Source: Yersinia pekkanenii (GTDB lineage Bacteria > Pseudomonadota > Gammaproteobacteria > Enterobacterales > Enterobacteriaceae). From it: 33,033 nt of DNA. The translations under genes were made by a program, and so were the position numbers. Positions 10,337 to 24,707 of this stretch are shown here, one piece after another (positions within the stretch are counted from its first letter, which is position 1; every line of letters begins with the position of its first letter). A model generated the notes under the pieces. It had not been told where the DNA came from. It saw only the letters and a program-made list of their open reading frames with translations, and did not search any database. The stretch spans positions 1-33,033 of the forward strand of contig NZ_CQAZ01000045.1 in NCBI RefSeq assembly GCF_001152565.1, given 5' to 3'.

Positions 10337-10516
10337 CTCAGCTACGACCCACTCGGGTAGCTCGGTGGCCAAAGTAATGCGATGAAATGGTTTAAGAGTG
10401 ATAGAAAAGAGTATTCCGAGAAGTGTTTCGACTTCTCATTCTAAATAATAGTGTTGCATGACCTGTCCTATCTTTATCAGGGCAGACAGAGTGGGTCGAC
10501 TTTTCAGCGAGCTGAG
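10337..10516 (+). promoter_or_regulatory. Long-range mRNA stem covering the rpoB ribosome binding site
   Basis: CTCAGCT (10337-10343) is complementary to AGCTGAG (10510-10516), and CGACCCACTC (10345-10354) to GAGTGGGTCG (10489-10498). Together they make a 17-bp interrupted stem that closes a loop of about 134 nt. The 3' arm includes part of the rpoB Shine-Dalgarno (GAGGAA, 10514-10519). An internal hairpin GAGAAGT/ACTTCTC sits at 10418-10437. An RNase III processing site is known in this intergenic region of E. coli; this stem is the obvious candidate here, but that is inference. There is no gene between 10247 and 10523. Confidence 0.6.
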
Positions 10517-10523
10517 GAACCCT

Positions 10524-13500
10524 ATGGTTTACTCCTATACCGAGAAAAAACGTATTCGTAAGGATTTTGGTAAACGTCCACAAGTTTTGGACATACCTTA
10601 TCTCCTTTCTATCCAACTTGACTCGTTCCAGAAGTTTATCGAGCAAGATCCCGAAGGACAGCACGGCCTGGAAGCCGCATTCCGTTCTGTGTTTCCAATC
10701 CAGAGCTACAGCGGCAATTCGGAGCTGCAATACGTTAGCTACCGTCTTGGTGAGCCAGTATTTGACGTCAAAGAGTGCCAAATCCGTGGTGTGACTTATT
10801 CCGCACCGCTGCGCGTTAAACTGCGTCTGGTAATCTATGAGCGTGAAGCTCCGGAAGGTACGGTCAAAGACATCAAAGAACAAGAAGTCTACATGGGTGA
10901 AATTCCACTCATGACCGAAAACGGTACCTTTGTCATTAACGGTACTGAGAGGGTTATCGTATCTCAGCTGCACCGTAGTCCTGGCGTATTCTTTGACAGC
11001 GATAAGGGTAAAACCCATTCCTCGGGTAAAGTGCTGTATAACGCACGTATTATCCCTTACCGTGGTTCATGGTTAGATTTCGAGTTTGACCCGAAAGACA
11101 ACCTGTTTGTCCGTATTGACCGTCGTCGTAAATTGCCTGCAACCATCATTCTGCGTGCATTGAATTTCACCACTACACAGATCCTTGATCTGTTCTTTGA
11201 CAAAGTGGTCTTTGAAATTCGTGACAACAAGCTGCAGATGGAATTGGTTCCAGAGCGCCTGCGCGGTGAAACGGCATCCTTTGATATTGAAGCGAATGGC
11301 AAAGTTTACGTCGAGAAAGCGCGTCGTATTACTGCACGTCATATTCGCCAGCTTGAAAAAGACGGCATTGATCGCATCGAAGTTCCGGTTGAGTACATTG
11401 CCGGTAAAGTGGTCGCAAAAGACTACATCGATGAGAACACCGGCGAGCTTATCTGTGCAGCCAACATGGAACTGTCATTGGATTTGCTGGCTAAGCTGAG
11501 CCAGTCTGGCCACAAGCACATTGAAACATTGTTCACCAACGACCTGGATCACGGTGCTTATATCTCCGAGACCCTGCGTGTTGACCCAACCAGCGATCGC
11601 CTGAGCGCATTGGTTGAGATTTACCGCATGATGCGTCCTGGTGAGCCACCAACACGTGAAGCCGCCGAAAATCTGTTTGAGAACTTGTTCTTCTCTGAAG
11701 ACCGCTATGATTTGTCAGCGGTTGGCCGGATGAAGTTCAACCGTTCCCTGCTGCGTGACGAAATCGAAGGTTCCGGTATCCTGAGCAAAGAAGACATCAC
11801 AGAAGTGATGAAAAAGCTCATTGAGATCCGTAATGGCCGCGGCGAAGTGGATGATATCGACCACTTAGGCAACCGTCGTATTCGTTCCGTTGGTGAAATG
11901 GCTGAAAACCAGTTCCGTGTAGGTCTGGTTCGTGTTGAGCGTGCAGTTAAAGAGCGTTTGTCTCTGGGCGACCTCGACACCCTGATGCCTCAGGACATGA
12001 TCAACGCCAAGCCTATCTCGGCTGCGGTGAAAGAGTTCTTTGGTTCCAGCCAATTGTCACAATTTATGGACCAGAACAACCCGCTGTCTGAGATTACGCA
12101 TAAACGCCGTATCTCTGCATTGGGTCCGGGTGGTTTGACCCGTGAACGTGCTGGCTTTGAAGTTCGAGACGTACACCCGACTCACTACGGTCGTGTATGC
12201 CCAATCGAAACGCCAGAAGGTCCAAACATCGGTCTGATCAACTCCTTGTCGGTGTATGCACAGACCAACGAGTATGGTTTCCTGGAAACACCTTATCGTC
12301 GCGTACGTGATGGTGTGGTGACCGATGAAATTAACTATTTGTCTGCTATTGAAGAAGGCAACTTCGTTATCGCTCAGGCGAACTCCAACCTGGATGACGA
12401 AGGTCGCTTCTTGGAAGACCTGGTCACTTGTCGTAGCAAAGGCGAATCAAGCCTGTTTAGCCGCGACCAGGTTGACTACATGGACGTATCTACCCAGCAG
12501 ATCGTATCCGTTGGTGCTTCTCTGATTCCATTCTTGGAACACGATGACGCCAACCGTGCCTTGATGGGCGCGAACATGCAACGTCAGGCGGTTCCTACTC
12601 TACGTGCTGATAAGCCGCTAGTGGGTACCGGTATGGAACGTGCGGTAGCGGTTGACTCAGGGGTAACCTCTGTAGCCAAACGTGGCGGTACTGTTCAGTA
12701 CGTAGATGCATCCCGTATCGTGATTAAAGTTAACGAAGACGAGATGTATCCGGGCGAAGCAGGGATTGATATTTATAACCTGACCAAATACACCCGTTCT
12801 AACCAGAACACCTGTATCAACCAGATGCCGTGTGTGAATCTGGGTGAGCCAATCGAGCGCGGCGACGTGCTGGCAGATGGCCCATCGACAGACCTGGGTG
12901 AACTGGCATTGGGTCAGAACATGCGCGTAGCCTTCATGCCTTGGAACGGTTACAACTTCGAAGACTCCATCTTGGTCTCCGAGCGTGTGGTTCAAGAAGA
13001 TCGCTTCACAACCATCCATATTCAGGAATTGGCGTGTGTGTCTCGTGACACCAAGCTGGGGCCAGAAGAGATAACGGCTGATATCCCTAACGTGGGTGAA
13101 GCTGCACTCTCCAAACTGGATGAATCCGGCATCGTATATATCGGTGCTGAAGTGACTGGCGGCGACATTCTGGTTGGTAAGGTAACACCTAAAGGTGAGA
13201 CCCAACTGACGCCAGAAGAGAAGCTGTTACGTGCGATCTTTGGTGAGAAAGCGTCTGATGTTAAAGACTCTTCTCTGCGTGTACCAAACGGTGTTTCCGG
13301 TACGGTTATCGATGTACAAGTCTTTACTCGCGACGGCGTAGACAAAGACAAACGTGCGTTGGAAATCGAAGAGATGCAACTGAAGCAGGCCAAGAAAGAC
13401 CTGACTGAAGAATTGCAGATCCTAGAAGCGGGCCTGTTTGCACGTATCCACACAGTACTGGTTTCTGGTGGCATCGAAGCTGACAAGCTAAGCAAATTAC

Positions 13501-14552
13501 CACGTGATCGCTGGCTGGAACTCGGCCTGACCGACGAAGACAAGCAAAACCAACTGGAACAGTTGGCGGAGCAGTACGACGAAATGAAATCCGTATTCGA
13601 GAAGAAGATGGATGCCAAGCGTCGTAAGATCACCCAAGGTGATGATTTGGCACCAGGCGTGCTGAAGATCGTCAAGGTGTATCTGGCCGTTAAACGTCAG
13701 ATTCAACCGGGTGACAAAATGGCCGGTCGTCACGGTAACAAAGGTGTTATCTCCAAGATTAACCCGATCGAAGATATGCCTTACGATGAAAACGGTACGC
13801 CGGTAGACATCGTTCTGAACCCGCTGGGCGTACCATCGCGTATGAACATCGGTCAGATTTTGGAAACCCACTTAGGGATGGCAGCGAAAGGTATTGGCGA
13901 GAAAATCAACGCCATGCTGAAGAAGCAGGAAGAAGTTGCCAAACTGCGTGAGTTTATCCAGAAAGCCTACGATCTGGGTGACAACGTTTGTCAGAAAGTT
14001 GATCTGAGCACCTTCACCGATGACGAAGTACTGCGTCTGGCTGAGAACCTGAAAAAAGGTATGCCAATCGCAACTCCTGTCTTCGATGGTGCGACAGAGA
14101 AAGAAATCAAGGAACTGTTACAGCTGGGTGGTCTGCCAACTTCTGGCCAGATTACGCTGTTTGACGGCCGTACCGGCGAGCAATTCGAACGTCAGGTTAC
14201 TGTCGGCTACATGTACATGCTGAAACTGAACCACTTGGTTGATGACAAGATGCATGCGCGTTCTACCGGTTCTTACAGCCTGGTTACTCAGCAGCCGCTG
14301 GGTGGTAAGGCTCAGTTCGGTGGTCAGCGCTTCGGTGAGATGGAAGTGTGGGCGTTGGAGGCTTATGGCGCCGCGTACACATTGCAGGAAATGCTTACCG
14401 TCAAGTCCGACGATGTAAACGGCCGTACCAAGATGTACAAAAACATCGTGGATGGCGATCACCGTATGGAACCAGGTATGCCGGAGTCCTTCAACGTATT
14501 GTTGAAAGAAATCCGCTCGCTGGGCATCAATATCGAGCTGGAAGAAGAGTAA
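10524..14552 (+). CDS. rpoB: DNA-directed RNA polymerase subunit beta
   Basis: The beta subunit forms one pincer of the polymerase and part of the active site. The product has 1342 residues, as in E. coli. The start at [17 protein letters not shown] is set by the family and by CTGAGGAAC before the ATG; the 22 extra in-frame codons upstream cover the leader structure. The rifampicin cluster reads [21 protein letters not shown] and ISALGPGGL, so the residues usually changed in resistance (D516, H526, S531 by E. coli numbering) are wild type. [11 protein letters not shown] and the C-terminal [18 protein letters not shown] are conserved catalytic and beta' contact regions. It is transcribed from the rplJ promoter through the attenuator. 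Confidence 0.99.
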   Translation: MVYSYTEKKRIRKDFGKRPQVLDIPYLLSIQLDSFQKFIEQDPEGQHGLEAAFRSVFPIQSYSGNSELQYVSYRLGEPVFDVKECQIRGVTYSAPLRVKLRLVIYEREAPEGTVKDIKEQEVYMGEIPLMTENGTFVINGTERVIVSQLHRSPGVFFDSDKGKTHSSGKVLYNARIIPYRGSWLDFEFDPKDNLFVRIDRRRKLPATIILRALNFTTTQILDLFFDKVVFEIRDNKLQMELVPERLRGETASFDIEANGKVYVEKARRITARHIRQLEKDGIDRIEVPVEYIAGKVVAKDYIDENTGELICAANMELSLDLLAKLSQSGHKHIETLFTNDLDHGAYISETLRVDPTSDRLSALVEIYRMMRPGEPPTREAAENLFENLFFSEDRYDLSAVGRMKFNRSLLRDEIEGSGILSKEDITEVMKKLIEIRNGRGEVDDIDHLGNRRIRSVGEMAENQFRVGLVRVERAVKERLSLGDLDTLMPQDMINAKPISAAVKEFFGSSQLSQFMDQNNPLSEITHKRRISALGPGGLTRERAGFEVRDVHPTHYGRVCPIETPEGPNIGLINSLSVYAQTNEYGFLETPYRRVRDGVVTDEINYLSAIEEGNFVIAQANSNLDDEGRFLEDLVTCRSKGESSLFSRDQVDYMDVSTQQIVSVGASLIPFLEHDDANRALMGANMQRQAVPTLRADKPLVGTGMERAVAVDSGVTSVAKRGGTVQYVDASRIVIKVNEDEMYPGEAGIDIYNLTKYTRSNQNTCINQMPCVNLGEPIERGDVLADGPSTDLGELALGQNMRVAFMPWNGYNFEDSILVSERVVQEDRFTTIHIQELACVSRDTKLGPEEITADIPNVGEAALSKLDESGIVYIGAEVTGGDILVGKVTPKGETQLTPEEKLLRAIFGEKASDVKDSSLRVPNGVSGTVIDVQVFTRDGVDKDKRALEIEEMQLKQAKKDLTEELQILEAGLFARIHTVLVSGGIEADKLSKLPRDRWLELGLTDEDKQNQLEQLAEQYDEMKSVFEKKMDAKRRKITQGDDLAPGVLKIVKVYLAVKRQIQPGDKMAGRHGNKGVISKINPIEDMPYDENGTPVDIVLNPLGVPSRMNIGQILETHLGMAAKGIGEKINAMLKKQEEVAKLREFIQKAYDLGDNVCQKVDLSTFTDDEVLRLAENLKKGMPIATPVFDGATEKEIKELLQLGGLPTSGQITLFDGRTGEQFERQVTVGYMYMLKLNHLVDDKMHARSTGSYSLVTQQPLGGKAQFGGQRFGEMEVWALEAYGAAYTLQEMLTVKSDDVNGRTKMYKNIVDGDHRMEPGMPESFNVLLKEIRSLGINIELEEE

Positions 14553-14613
14553 TTCTTCTCCAGACGGCAGGCTCACAGCCGGGAGTCTGCTGGTGGTTCG
14601 CACTGGTCACAGG

Positions 14614-14639
14614 GGTGCCCAAACTTAGGTTTGGGCACC
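14614..14639 (+). other. 11-bp hairpin in the rpoB-rpoC spacer
   Basis: GGTGCCCAAAC (14614-14624) and GTTTGGGCACC (14629-14639) are perfect arms around TTAG. No T-run follows, so this is not an intrinsic terminator. It lies about 30 bases before the rpoC start and could shape mRNA stability or the rpoC translation start. Confidence 0.75.
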
Positions 14640-14670
14640 TATCAGGTCTAACTCCGACAGGAGCCAATCC

Positions 14671-17600
14671 GTGAAAGACTTATTAAAGTTTCTGAAAGCG
14701 CAAACTAAGACCGAAGAGTTTGATGCGATCAAAATTGCTCTGGCATCGCCAGACATGATCCGTTCCTGGTCGTTCGGCGAAGTTAAAAAGCCGGAAACCA
14801 TTAACTACCGTACGTTCAAACCAGAACGTGACGGCCTTTTCTGCGCCCGTATCTTTGGCCCAGTAAAAGATTACGAATGCCTGTGCGGTAAGTACAAGCG
14901 TTTGAAACACCGTGGTGTTATTTGTGAGAAATGCGGTGTTGAAGTGACTCAAACCAAAGTACGCCGTGAGCGTATGGGGCACATCGAGCTGGCTTCTCCC
15001 ACTGCGCACATCTGGTTCCTTAAATCGTTGCCATCCCGCATCGGTTTGCTGCTGGATATGCCATTACGTGACATCGAACGCGTACTGTACTTCGAATCTT
15101 ATGTGGTTATCGAAGGCGGTATGACCAATCTGGAACGTCGTCAGATCCTGACTGAAGAGCAGTATCTGGATGCGTTGGAAGAGTTTGGTGATGAGTTCGA
15201 CGCGAAAATGGGTGCCGAGGCGATTCAGGCCCTGTTGAAAAATATGGATCTGGAAGCTGAATGCGAGATCCTGCGCGAAGAATTGAACGAAACAAATTCT
15301 GAAACCAAGCGTAAGAAGCTGACCAAGCGTGTCAAGCTGCTGGAAGCGTTCGTACAGTCTGGCAACAAGCCAGAGTGGATGATCCTGACCGTGCTGCCTG
15401 TATTGCCGCCAGACTTGCGTCCATTGGTGCCGTTGGATGGCGGTCGCTTTGCAACTTCTGATCTGAACGATTTGTATCGTCGCGTGATCAACCGTAACAA
15501 CCGTCTGAAGCGCCTGCTGGACTTGGCTGCTCCTGACATCATCGTACGTAACGAAAAGCGTATGCTGCAAGAAGCAGTAGATGCATTGCTGGATAACGGC
15601 CGTCGCGGTCGTGCAATTACCGGCTCTAACAAGCGTCCGTTGAAGTCATTGGCTGACATGATCAAAGGTAAGCAAGGTCGTTTCCGTCAGAACTTGCTGG
15701 GTAAACGTGTTGACTACTCAGGTCGTTCGGTTATCACCGTTGGCCCATACCTGCGTCTGCATCAGTGCGGTCTGCCGAAGAAAATGGCTCTTGAGCTGTT
15801 CAAACCGTTCATCTATGGTAAGCTGGAATTGCGTGGTCTTGCTACCACCATTAAAGCTGCCAAGAAGATGGTTGAGCGTGAAGAAGCGGTTGTTTGGGAT
15901 ATCCTGGATGAAGTTATCCGCGAGCACCCAGTACTGCTGAACCGTGCACCCACCCTTCACCGTTTGGGTATCCAGGCGTTTGAACCGGTACTGATCGAAG
16001 GTAAAGCCATTCAGCTCCATCCGCTGGTTTGTGCGGCATACAACGCCGACTTCGATGGTGACCAAATGGCCGTTCACGTACCGCTGACACTGGAAGCTCA
16101 GTTAGAAGCACGTGCGTTGATGATGTCTACCAACAACATCCTGTCACCAGCGAACGGCGAGCCAATCATCGTTCCTTCTCAGGACGTTGTATTGGGTCTG
16201 TATTACATGACCCGTGACTGTGTTAACGCCAAAGGCGAAGGCATGGTTCTGACTGGCCCGAAAGAAGCTGAGCGTATTTATCGTGCTGGCCTGGCATCTC
16301 TGCATGCTCGCGTAAAAGTGCGTATTACTGAAGAAATTCGTAATGTCGAAGGCGAGAGCATTACACGTACCAGCATTATCGATACCACGGTAGGCCGTGC
16401 TATTTTGTGGATGATTGTCCCGAGAGGCCTGCCTTACGCTATCGTTAACCAGCCGCTGGGCAAGAAAGCCATTTCCAAGATGCTGAACACTTGTTACCGC
16501 ATCCTGGGCTTGAAGCCAACGGTTATCTTTGCTGACCAGATCATGTACACCGGTTTTGCTTACGCAGCACGCTCAGGCGCCTCTGTAGGTATCGATGACA
16601 TGGTTATCCCAGATGCGAAAGCAGGGATCATCGAAGAAGCTGAAACTGAAGTTGCCGAGATCCAGGAGCAGTTCCAATCTGGTCTGGTAACCGCAGGCGA
16701 GCGTTATAACAAAGTGATCGATATCTGGGCCGCGGCTAACGAACGTGTTGCCAAGGCGATGATGGATAACCTGTCTGTTGAAGATGTTGTCAACCGTGAC
16801 GGCGTTGTTGAACAGCAAGTCTCATTCAACAGCATCTTTATGATGGCTGACTCCGGTGCGCGTGGTTCTGCTGCACAGATTCGTCAGTTGGCAGGGATGC
16901 GTGGTCTGATGGCCAAGCCAGATGGTTCGATCATCGAAACGCCAATCACCGCGAACTTCCGTGAAGGTTTGAACGTACTTCAGTACTTCATCTCAACCCA
17001 CGGTGCGCGTAAAGGTTTGGCGGATACCGCATTGAAAACTGCGAACTCCGGTTACCTGACCCGTCGTTTAGTTGATGTGGCACAGGATCTGGTGGTGACT
17101 GAGGATGATTGTGGTACCCATAACGGTATCGTGATGACTCCGGTTATCGAAGGTGGTGATGTTAAAGAGCCACTGCGTGATCGCGTACTGGGTCGTGTGA
17201 CCGCAGAAGAAGTTATCAAGCCGGGTACGGCTGATATTCTGGTTCCGCGTAACACCCTGCTGGACGAAAAATGGTGTGATCTGTTAGAAGAAAACTCCGT
17301 CGACAGCGTTAAAGTTCGCTCCGTAGTAAGCTGTGAAACTGACTTCGGTGTGTGTGCAAACTGCTATGGTCGCGACCTGGCACGTGGCCACATCATCAAC
17401 AAAGGTGAAGCAGTTGGTGTTATTGCAGCACAGTCCATCGGTGAGCCGGGTACCCAGCTTACGATGCGTACGTTCCACATCGGTGGTGCGGCATCTCGTG
17501 CGGCGGCAGAGTCTAGCATTCAGGTTAAGAACAAAGGCAGCTTGAAACTGAGCAACGTCAAGTTCGTTACCAATGCAGCCGGCAAGTTGGTTATTACTTC

Positions 17601-18891
17601 TCGTAATACCGAGCTGAAGCTGATCGACGAATTCGGTCGGACTAAAGAAAGCTATAAAGTGCCTTACGGTGCAGTAATGGCTAAAGGCGATGGCGCAGAA
17701 GTCCAGGGCGGCGAAACCGTTGCTAACTGGGATCCGCACATCATGCCAGTTGTGACCGAAGTGAGTGGTTTCATTCGCTTCGCGGACATGGTCGATGGCC
17801 AGACCATTACCCGCCAGACCGACGAACTGACTGGTTTGTCTTCTCTGGTCGTACTGGACAGCGCAGAGCGTACCGGTAACGGTAAAGATCTGCGTCCGGC
17901 ACTGAAAATCGTTGATGCTAACGGCGACGATGTATTGATCCCAGGTACTGATATGCCTGCTCAATACTTCCTGCCAGGTAAAACGATTGTACAGTTGGAA
18001 GACGGCATTCAGATCGGTGCAGGTGATACCCTGGCGCGTATTCCTCAGGAATCAAGCGGTACCAAGGATATTACCGGTGGTCTGCCGCGTGTTGCTGACT
18101 TGTTCGAAGCACGTCGTCCGAAAGAGCCTGCAATTTTGGCTGAAATCAGCGGGTTCATCTCGTTCGGTAAAGAGACCAAAGGCAAGCGTCGTCTGGTGAT
18201 TTCACCGTTGGATGGTAGTGATGCATACGAAGAGATGATCCCGAAATGGCGTCAGCTCAACGTGTTCGAAGGTGAAATTGTAGAACGCGGCGACGTGGTT
18301 TCCGATGGTGCAGAATCACCACACGATATTCTGCGTCTGCGTGGTGTTCACGCGGTTACCCGTTACATCACCAACGAAGTGCAGGAAGTTTACCGTCTGC
18401 AAGGCGTTAAGATTAACGATAAACACATTGAAGTTATCGTTCGTCAGATGTTGCGTAAAGGCACCATCGTTAGCGCGGGTGGCACCGACTTCCTGGAAGG
18501 CGAGCAGGCAGAAATGTCTCGCGTTAAAATCGCTAACCGTAAGCTGGCAGCAGAAGGCAAAATCGAGGCCACGTTCACACGTGACCTGCTGGGTATCACC
18601 AAGGCATCCTTGGCGACCGAGTCCTTCATCTCTGCGGCTTCGTTCCAGGAAACCACGCGAGTTCTTACTGAAGCGGCAGTTGCCGGTAAACGTGATGAAC
18701 TGCGTGGCCTGAAAGAAAACGTCATCGTGGGCCGTCTGATCCCAGCCGGTACCGGTTACGCTTATCATCAGGAACGTGCACGCCGTAAAGCACAAGGTGA
18801 AGCACCGGTTGTTCCGCAAGTTAGCGCGGATGAAGCAACGGCTAACCTGGCTGAATTGCTTAACGCTGGTTTTGGTAACAATAAAGGTTAA
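14671..18891 (+). CDS. rpoC: DNA-directed RNA polymerase subunit beta'
   Basis: Beta' carries the catalytic magnesium loop, clamp, bridge helix and trigger loop. The product has 1406 residues (1407 in E. coli). Zinc cysteines C70, C72, C85 and C88 are present at the N-terminus ([18 protein letters not shown]). The active-site [12 protein letters not shown] is present near 458-469. A second zinc site ([15 protein letters not shown]) and the [13 protein letters not shown] insertion region follow, and the end reads [14 protein letters not shown]. Translation starts at GTG 14671 after CAGGAG, the start known for this family. The 118-bp spacer after rpoB has a hairpin but no terminator, so rpoBC is cotranscribed. 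Confidence 0.99.
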   Translation: MKDLLKFLKAQTKTEEFDAIKIALASPDMIRSWSFGEVKKPETINYRTFKPERDGLFCARIFGPVKDYECLCGKYKRLKHRGVICEKCGVEVTQTKVRRERMGHIELASPTAHIWFLKSLPSRIGLLLDMPLRDIERVLYFESYVVIEGGMTNLERRQILTEEQYLDALEEFGDEFDAKMGAEAIQALLKNMDLEAECEILREELNETNSETKRKKLTKRVKLLEAFVQSGNKPEWMILTVLPVLPPDLRPLVPLDGGRFATSDLNDLYRRVINRNNRLKRLLDLAAPDIIVRNEKRMLQEAVDALLDNGRRGRAITGSNKRPLKSLADMIKGKQGRFRQNLLGKRVDYSGRSVITVGPYLRLHQCGLPKKMALELFKPFIYGKLELRGLATTIKAAKKMVEREEAVVWDILDEVIREHPVLLNRAPTLHRLGIQAFEPVLIEGKAIQLHPLVCAAYNADFDGDQMAVHVPLTLEAQLEARALMMSTNNILSPANGEPIIVPSQDVVLGLYYMTRDCVNAKGEGMVLTGPKEAERIYRAGLASLHARVKVRITEEIRNVEGESITRTSIIDTTVGRAILWMIVPRGLPYAIVNQPLGKKAISKMLNTCYRILGLKPTVIFADQIMYTGFAYAARSGASVGIDDMVIPDAKAGIIEEAETEVAEIQEQFQSGLVTAGERYNKVIDIWAAANERVAKAMMDNLSVEDVVNRDGVVEQQVSFNSIFMMADSGARGSAAQIRQLAGMRGLMAKPDGSIIETPITANFREGLNVLQYFISTHGARKGLADTALKTANSGYLTRRLVDVAQDLVVTEDDCGTHNGIVMTPVIEGGDVKEPLRDRVLGRVTAEEVIKPGTADILVPRNTLLDEKWCDLLEENSVDSVKVRSVVSCETDFGVCANCYGRDLARGHIINKGEAVGVIAAQSIGEPGTQLTMRTFHIGGAASRAAAESSIQVKNKGSLKLSNVKFVTNAAGKLVITSRNTELKLIDEFGRTKESYKVPYGAVMAKGDGAEVQGGETVANWDPHIMPVVTEVSGFIRFADMVDGQTITRQTDELTGLSSLVVLDSAERTGNGKDLRPALKIVDANGDDVLIPGTDMPAQYFLPGKTIVQLEDGIQIGAGDTLARIPQESSGTKDITGGLPRVADLFEARRPKEPAILAEISGFISFGKETKGKRRLVISPLDGSDAYEEMIPKWRQLNVFEGEIVERGDVVSDGAESPHDILRLRGVHAVTRYITNEVQEVYRLQGVKINDKHIEVIVRQMLRKGTIVSAGGTDFLEGEQAEMSRVKIANRKLAAEGKIEATFTRDLLGITKASLATESFISAASFQETTRVLTEAAVAGKRDELRGLKENVIVGRLIPAGTGYAYHQERARRKAQGEAPVVPQVSADEATANLAELLNAGFGNNKG

Positions 18892-18913
18892 TCTCTTTGT
18901 TGTTCACCAACGT

Positions 18914-18945
18914 AAAAACCGCTCCTTTCGGGGCGGTTTTTTTTT
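18914..18945. terminator. Bidirectional terminator between rpoC and thiH
   Basis: AAAAACCGCTCC and GGGGCGGTTTTT pair around TTTC with one G-T pair. Nine T follow on the plus strand, and the minus-strand reading ends in TTTTTACG. It lies 22 bases after rpoC and 28 bases after the thiH stop on the other strand, so it can end both operons. Confidence 0.95.
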
Positions 18946-18973
18946 GCTTATTTTTCAGGATCCAAACGATACT

Positions 18974-20104
18974 CTATTGGAGAGAACGGCCTAAATGGCG
19001 ATCCCAATCTTTCCACACCGGTTGTAACCCCGCCAAGGTTAATGCCTGCGCGACTTGCTTAGGTGTGCGATTATCGTGAGGAGCAAATTGCTCGAGTTCC
19101 GGACTTTCATCGGCATATCCACCCGGCTGAGTTTTAGAGCCAGCACTGACATTATTAATCGCTACCGGAATGACATTATCGCGGAAGAACGGTGATTCGC
19201 GAGTAGATAACGACAGTTCCACATCGGGAGCGAACAAACGAAAAGCACAAATCAGTTGCAGTAGTTGTGCCTCACTCATCAGCGATGCGGGCTCAATACC
19301 ACCGGTACAAGGTCGTAAACGCGGGAAGGAAATCGAATAGCGGCTCTGCCAATAGGTTTGTTGCAGGTAAAACAGGTGTTCCGCCAACATATAACAGTCG
19401 GTTCGCCAACTATTAGATAGCCCGATCAATGCACCTAATCCGATCTTATCGATCCCGGCGCGGCCGAGACGATCAGGGGTTGCCAGTCGCCAGCGAAAAT
19501 CTTGCTTATGGCCGCGTAAATGGTGCTGTTGATAGGTGGCCGAATTATAGGTTTCCTGATAAACCATCACGCCATCCAACCCCAGTATTTTTAATTCCGC
19601 ATATTCCTCTTCTGCCAATGGCTGAACTTCCATCATTAGTGAGCTGAATCGGCTGCGGATCGCCGGGAAGTGACGACGAAAATAATCCATTCCCACCTTT
19701 GCCTGATGTTCGCCGGTAACCAGTAGCAAGTGTTCAAAGCCCAATGCTTTGATAGCCTCACATTCACGGATGATTTCAGCTTCATTTAATGTTTTGCGCT
19801 TGATGCGATTACTCATTGAAAAACCACAATAAGTACAATCATTGGCGCACAGATTAGAAAGGTAGAGCGGAACATAAAAGCTGACGGTATTACCAAAGCG
19901 TTGGCGGGTCAATTGCTGCGCCTTCTGCGCCATGGGTTCGAGATAAGCCAATGCGGCGGGTGAAATTAATGCCATTAAATCATCGCGATCCGGTTTGACG
20001 GCATTAATGGCCCGCTCAACATCTGCGGCGGTTTTACTGTTGATACGCAGAGAAATATCATCCCAATCCAATTGCTGCCAGCGTAGGCTGAAATCTTCAG
20101 ACAT
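18974..20104 (-). CDS. thiH: Tyrosine lyase ThiH (2-iminoacetate synthase)
   Basis: ThiH is a radical SAM enzyme that splits tyrosine to dehydroglycine (2-iminoacetate) and p-cresol, which supplies the glycine-derived part of the thiazole ring under anaerobic-type thiamine synthesis. The 376 residues match E. coli (377). The cluster motif CANDCTYC gives C86, C90 and C93 for the [4Fe-4S] cluster, followed by GFSMSNR. The start overlaps the end of thiG by 8 bases, so the two are coupled. ThiH works in a complex with ThiG. It is the last gene of the operon controlled by the TPP riboswitch. Confidence 0.97.
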   Translation of the reverse strand: MSEDFSLRWQQLDWDDISLRINSKTAADVERAINAVKPDRDDLMALISPAALAYLEPMAQKAQQLTRQRFGNTVSFYVPLYLSNLCANDCTYCGFSMSNRIKRKTLNEAEIIRECEAIKALGFEHLLLVTGEHQAKVGMDYFRRHFPAIRSRFSSLMMEVQPLAEEEYAELKILGLDGVMVYQETYNSATYQQHHLRGHKQDFRWRLATPDRLGRAGIDKIGLGALIGLSNSWRTDCYMLAEHLFYLQQTYWQSRYSISFPRLRPCTGGIEPASLMSEAQLLQLICAFRLFAPDVELSLSTRESPFFRDNVIPVAINNVSAGSKTQPGGYADESPELEQFAPHDNRTPKQVAQALTLAGLQPVWKDWDRHLGRSLQ

Positions 20105-20885
20105 GATGATTTTCCTCCAACTGGCTGAGAAATCCGGTCAGCGGGCTGGTGGCAATTGCCTTATCAAACTGTCGGTTGCCAAGCCCCGCTCGACGCGCTA
20201 ACTCGCCAGATTCTACTGCCAACCGAAACGCATGGGCCATGTGTACTGGTGAGCGAGCGACGGCAATCGCAGTATTCACCAGAACAGCATCAGCGCCTAG
20301 CTCTATGGCCTCAAGCGCATGGCTCGGTGCGCCAATCCCGGCATCGACTATCACCGGAACTTTGGCTTGCTCGATAATGATGTGCAGAAAATCGCGGGTG
20401 CGTAATCCCAAATTGGAACCAATAGGTGCGCCCAATGGCATGACGGCCGCACAACCGACTTCTTCCAGCCGTTTGCACAATACCGGGTCAGCACTGCAAT
20501 AAGGTAAAACGACAAAGCCCTCTTTCACCAGTATTTCGGCGGCTTTAAGGGTTTCTATCGGGTCGGGCAGCAAATACTTCACATCAGGATGAATTTCCAG
20601 TTTGACCCAATGAGTACCCAGCGCTTCACGTGCCAGTCGTGCAGCAAATACAGCTTCTTGCGCAGTTTTAGCACCGGATGTATTAGGCAACAAACGGACA
20701 CCCAATTGGCGTAATGGTGCCAGAATGGCATCGTTACCGGCGTGTAGGTCTACCCGCTTCATGGCCATGGTAATCAGTTGTGAACCGGAGGCACGCAGCG
20801 CTTCCAGCATCAGTTCAGGGGTGGCAAATTTGCCCGTCCCGGTGAATAAACGTGAAGTGAAAATGGTGTCGGCGATTTTTAACAT
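20097..20885 (-). CDS. thiG: Thiazole synthase ThiG
   Basis: ThiG condenses deoxyxylulose 5-phosphate, dehydroglycine and ThiS thiocarboxylate into the thiazole phosphate. The 262-residue TIM barrel carries the Schiff-base lysine K95 in WVKLEIHPD, and phosphate-binding segments PLGAPIGSN and [11 protein letters not shown]. The frame is open 14 codons upstream, but the ATG at 20885 is the match to the family (MLKIADTIF). It lies one base after the thiS stop, so the extra codons are rejected. The C-terminal SPLTGFL is conserved. It is encoded between its sulfur donor (thiS) and its partner (thiH). Confidence 0.97.
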   Translation of the reverse strand: MLKIADTIFTSRLFTGTGKFATPELMLEALRASGSQLITMAMKRVDLHAGNDAILAPLRQLGVRLLPNTSGAKTAQEAVFAARLAREALGTHWVKLEIHPDVKYLLPDPIETLKAAEILVKEGFVVLPYCSADPVLCKRLEEVGCAAVMPLGAPIGSNLGLRTRDFLHIIIEQAKVPVIVDAGIGAPSHALEAIELGADAVLVNTAIAVARSPVHMAHAFRLAVESGELARRAGLGNRQFDKAIATSPLTGFLSQLEENHHV

Positions 20886-20886
20886 G

Positions 20887-21102
20887 TCAGCCCCCGGCAA
20901 TCGCTTGGAATAGCAAAATGTTATCACCCTCGTGCAACTGACATTGTTCCCAGTCAGTACGGGGGATGATGATCTGATTAATCGCCAGCGCGGTACCCGG
21001 CTGGTGGCGGTTCAGTTGTTGGAGCAGCATCTCGGCGGTGATATTGATCTCCACCTCTAATGGCTGGTTATTGAGCACAATCTGTAGGTGAGTGGTCTTC
21101 AC
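20887..21102 (-). CDS. thiS: Sulfur carrier protein ThiS
   Basis: ThiS is a ubiquitin-like carrier. Its C-terminal glycine is adenylylated by ThiF and converted to a thiocarboxylate that gives sulfur to ThiG. I take GTG at 21102 as the start: GGAGG lies 6 bases upstream and the resulting 71-residue protein is close to the 66 of E. coli. An ATG eight codons upstream lacks such a site and lies inside thiF. The protein ends in QAIAGG, with the essential GG. Its start overlaps the thiF stop by 4 nt (GTGA) and its stop is one base before thiG. Confidence 0.92.
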   Translation of the reverse strand: MKTTHLQIVLNNQPLEVEINITAEMLLQQLNRHQPGTALAINQIIIPRTDWEQCQLHEGDNILLFQAIAGG

Positions 21103-21864
21103 TGTGAACCTCCACAGACAGGGCAATCTGCCGCCCGCGTGAGTTGTAAAGTGCTCCAGCTTTGTTGTTTACCGTCGAATAACCGCAATTTTCCGTTCAA
21201 TGCTGACGGAAGACCGGCCAACATTTTAATGGCTTCCAGCGCTTGCAAGGTGCCGATAACACCGACCACCGGCCCCAATACGCCTGCGGTGCGGCAGTTA
21301 CGCTGTGGCAACTCTTTATCGGGGTAAAGGCAGGCATAGCAGCCTTGGGAATAGGGCGGTTCAATCACCAGCAGTTGCCCGCTAAACCCCACGGCACTGC
21401 CGCTGATTAAAGGTTTTTGTGCTGTAATACAGGCGGTGTTCACCTGATGGCGTGTCTCCATATTGTCGCTGCAATCCAGCACCAAATCTGCATTAGCAAC
21501 CACATCGAGCAAGATATTACCTGCCAGCCGTGTATCAAATGCGACCACCTCAATTAACGGATTGAGACTTTGTAAATGACGTTGTGCTAAGCGCGCTTTA
21601 TTTTGGTTAACAGGGGTTGTCTGGCTAATATCGGTGGTGCGATACAGGATCTGACGTTGTAGATTAGTCAGTTCCAACTGATCATCGTCAACCAATAATA
21701 ATTTTCCAACACCTGCGGCTGCCAGATAGAGAGTGGCGGGAGAACCCAGTCCACCGAGGCCGACAATCAACACGCGGGCACTTTTCAGCTTCAATTGGCC
21801 CTCAGGGCCAATATCTTCCAGCAACAATTGGCGGCTGTAGCGTAAAAATTCACTGCCACTTAAT

Positions 21865-21881
<17 letters not shown>
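21099..21881 (-). CDS. thiF: ThiS adenylyltransferase ThiF
   Basis: ThiF is an E1-like enzyme that uses ATP to adenylate the ThiS C-terminus. The 260 residues show the nucleotide loop GLGGLG (41-46) and [13 protein letters not shown] (65-77) of the MoeB/E1 family. Four cysteines fit the structural zinc site: C181 and C184 (CYAC), and C253 and C256 (CPVC). C196 in RNCRTAG corresponds to the E. coli cysteine that links to ThiS. Its start overlaps the thiE end by 17 bases and its end overlaps thiS by 4, typical of tight coupling in this operon. Confidence 0.96.
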
Positions 21882-24463
<2,582 letters not shown>

Positions 24464-24584
24464 TTATAGAGCCAATATGGTTTATAGGGAAAATTGCTTG
24501 TCTGGAGCTTGGCGGGAGTAACGATGTTGGCCAGTGACCGGCAGCCACCTGTAAGATGAAATCCGGGCCTGTAGCGATAAATTA

Positions 24585-24696
24585 CTCTTGTTCCCTTCGC
24601 GGGTATTAACCCGATCAGGTTCCGCGGATCCCGAATTAACGGTCTCAGCCTGCGTTGCTTTCCTAAGAAAACAGGTGCTAGGCACTCCGACAAGAG
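24585..24696 (-). ncRNA. TPP riboswitch of thiC
   Basis: Read on the minus strand, the element is closed by CTCTTG and CAAGAG. It carries the invariant CTGAGA of the pyrimidine-sensing arm and the pyrophosphate arm ACCTGATCGGGTTAATACCC followed by GCGAAGGGAACAAGAG, which are the defining bases of the thi-box. Binding of thiamine diphosphate should shut off thiC expression. The 140 bases between it and the thiC ATG have no obvious terminator with a T-run, so the control is more likely at the ribosome binding site, as in E. coli thiC. That stretch also has TGGTTTATAG twice (24460-24469 and 24478-24487). Confidence 0.96.
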
Positions 24697-24701
24697 TCTT
24701 T

Positions 24702-24707
24702 AGTATA
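24702..24707 (-). promoter_or_regulatory. Candidate -10 of thiC at the edge of the ERIC element
   Basis: TATACT on the minus strand lies 5 bases upstream of the riboswitch. This fits a transcription start at the beginning of the aptamer. Its first two bases are the terminal bases of the ERIC element, and the -35 position would lie inside ERIC, where no good hexamer is seen. Confidence 0.4.

Noticed and set aside
11994..12160. Rifampicin-resistance changes in RpoB
   Set aside because: The cluster reads as wild type at the usual positions (Asp516, His526, Ser531 by E. coli numbering).
13022..13675. Long antisense frames within rpoB (217 codons here) and similar ones in rpoC, tufB and thiC
   Set aside because: They are shadows of highly biased, conserved genes. 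None has a ribosome binding site or family resemblance.
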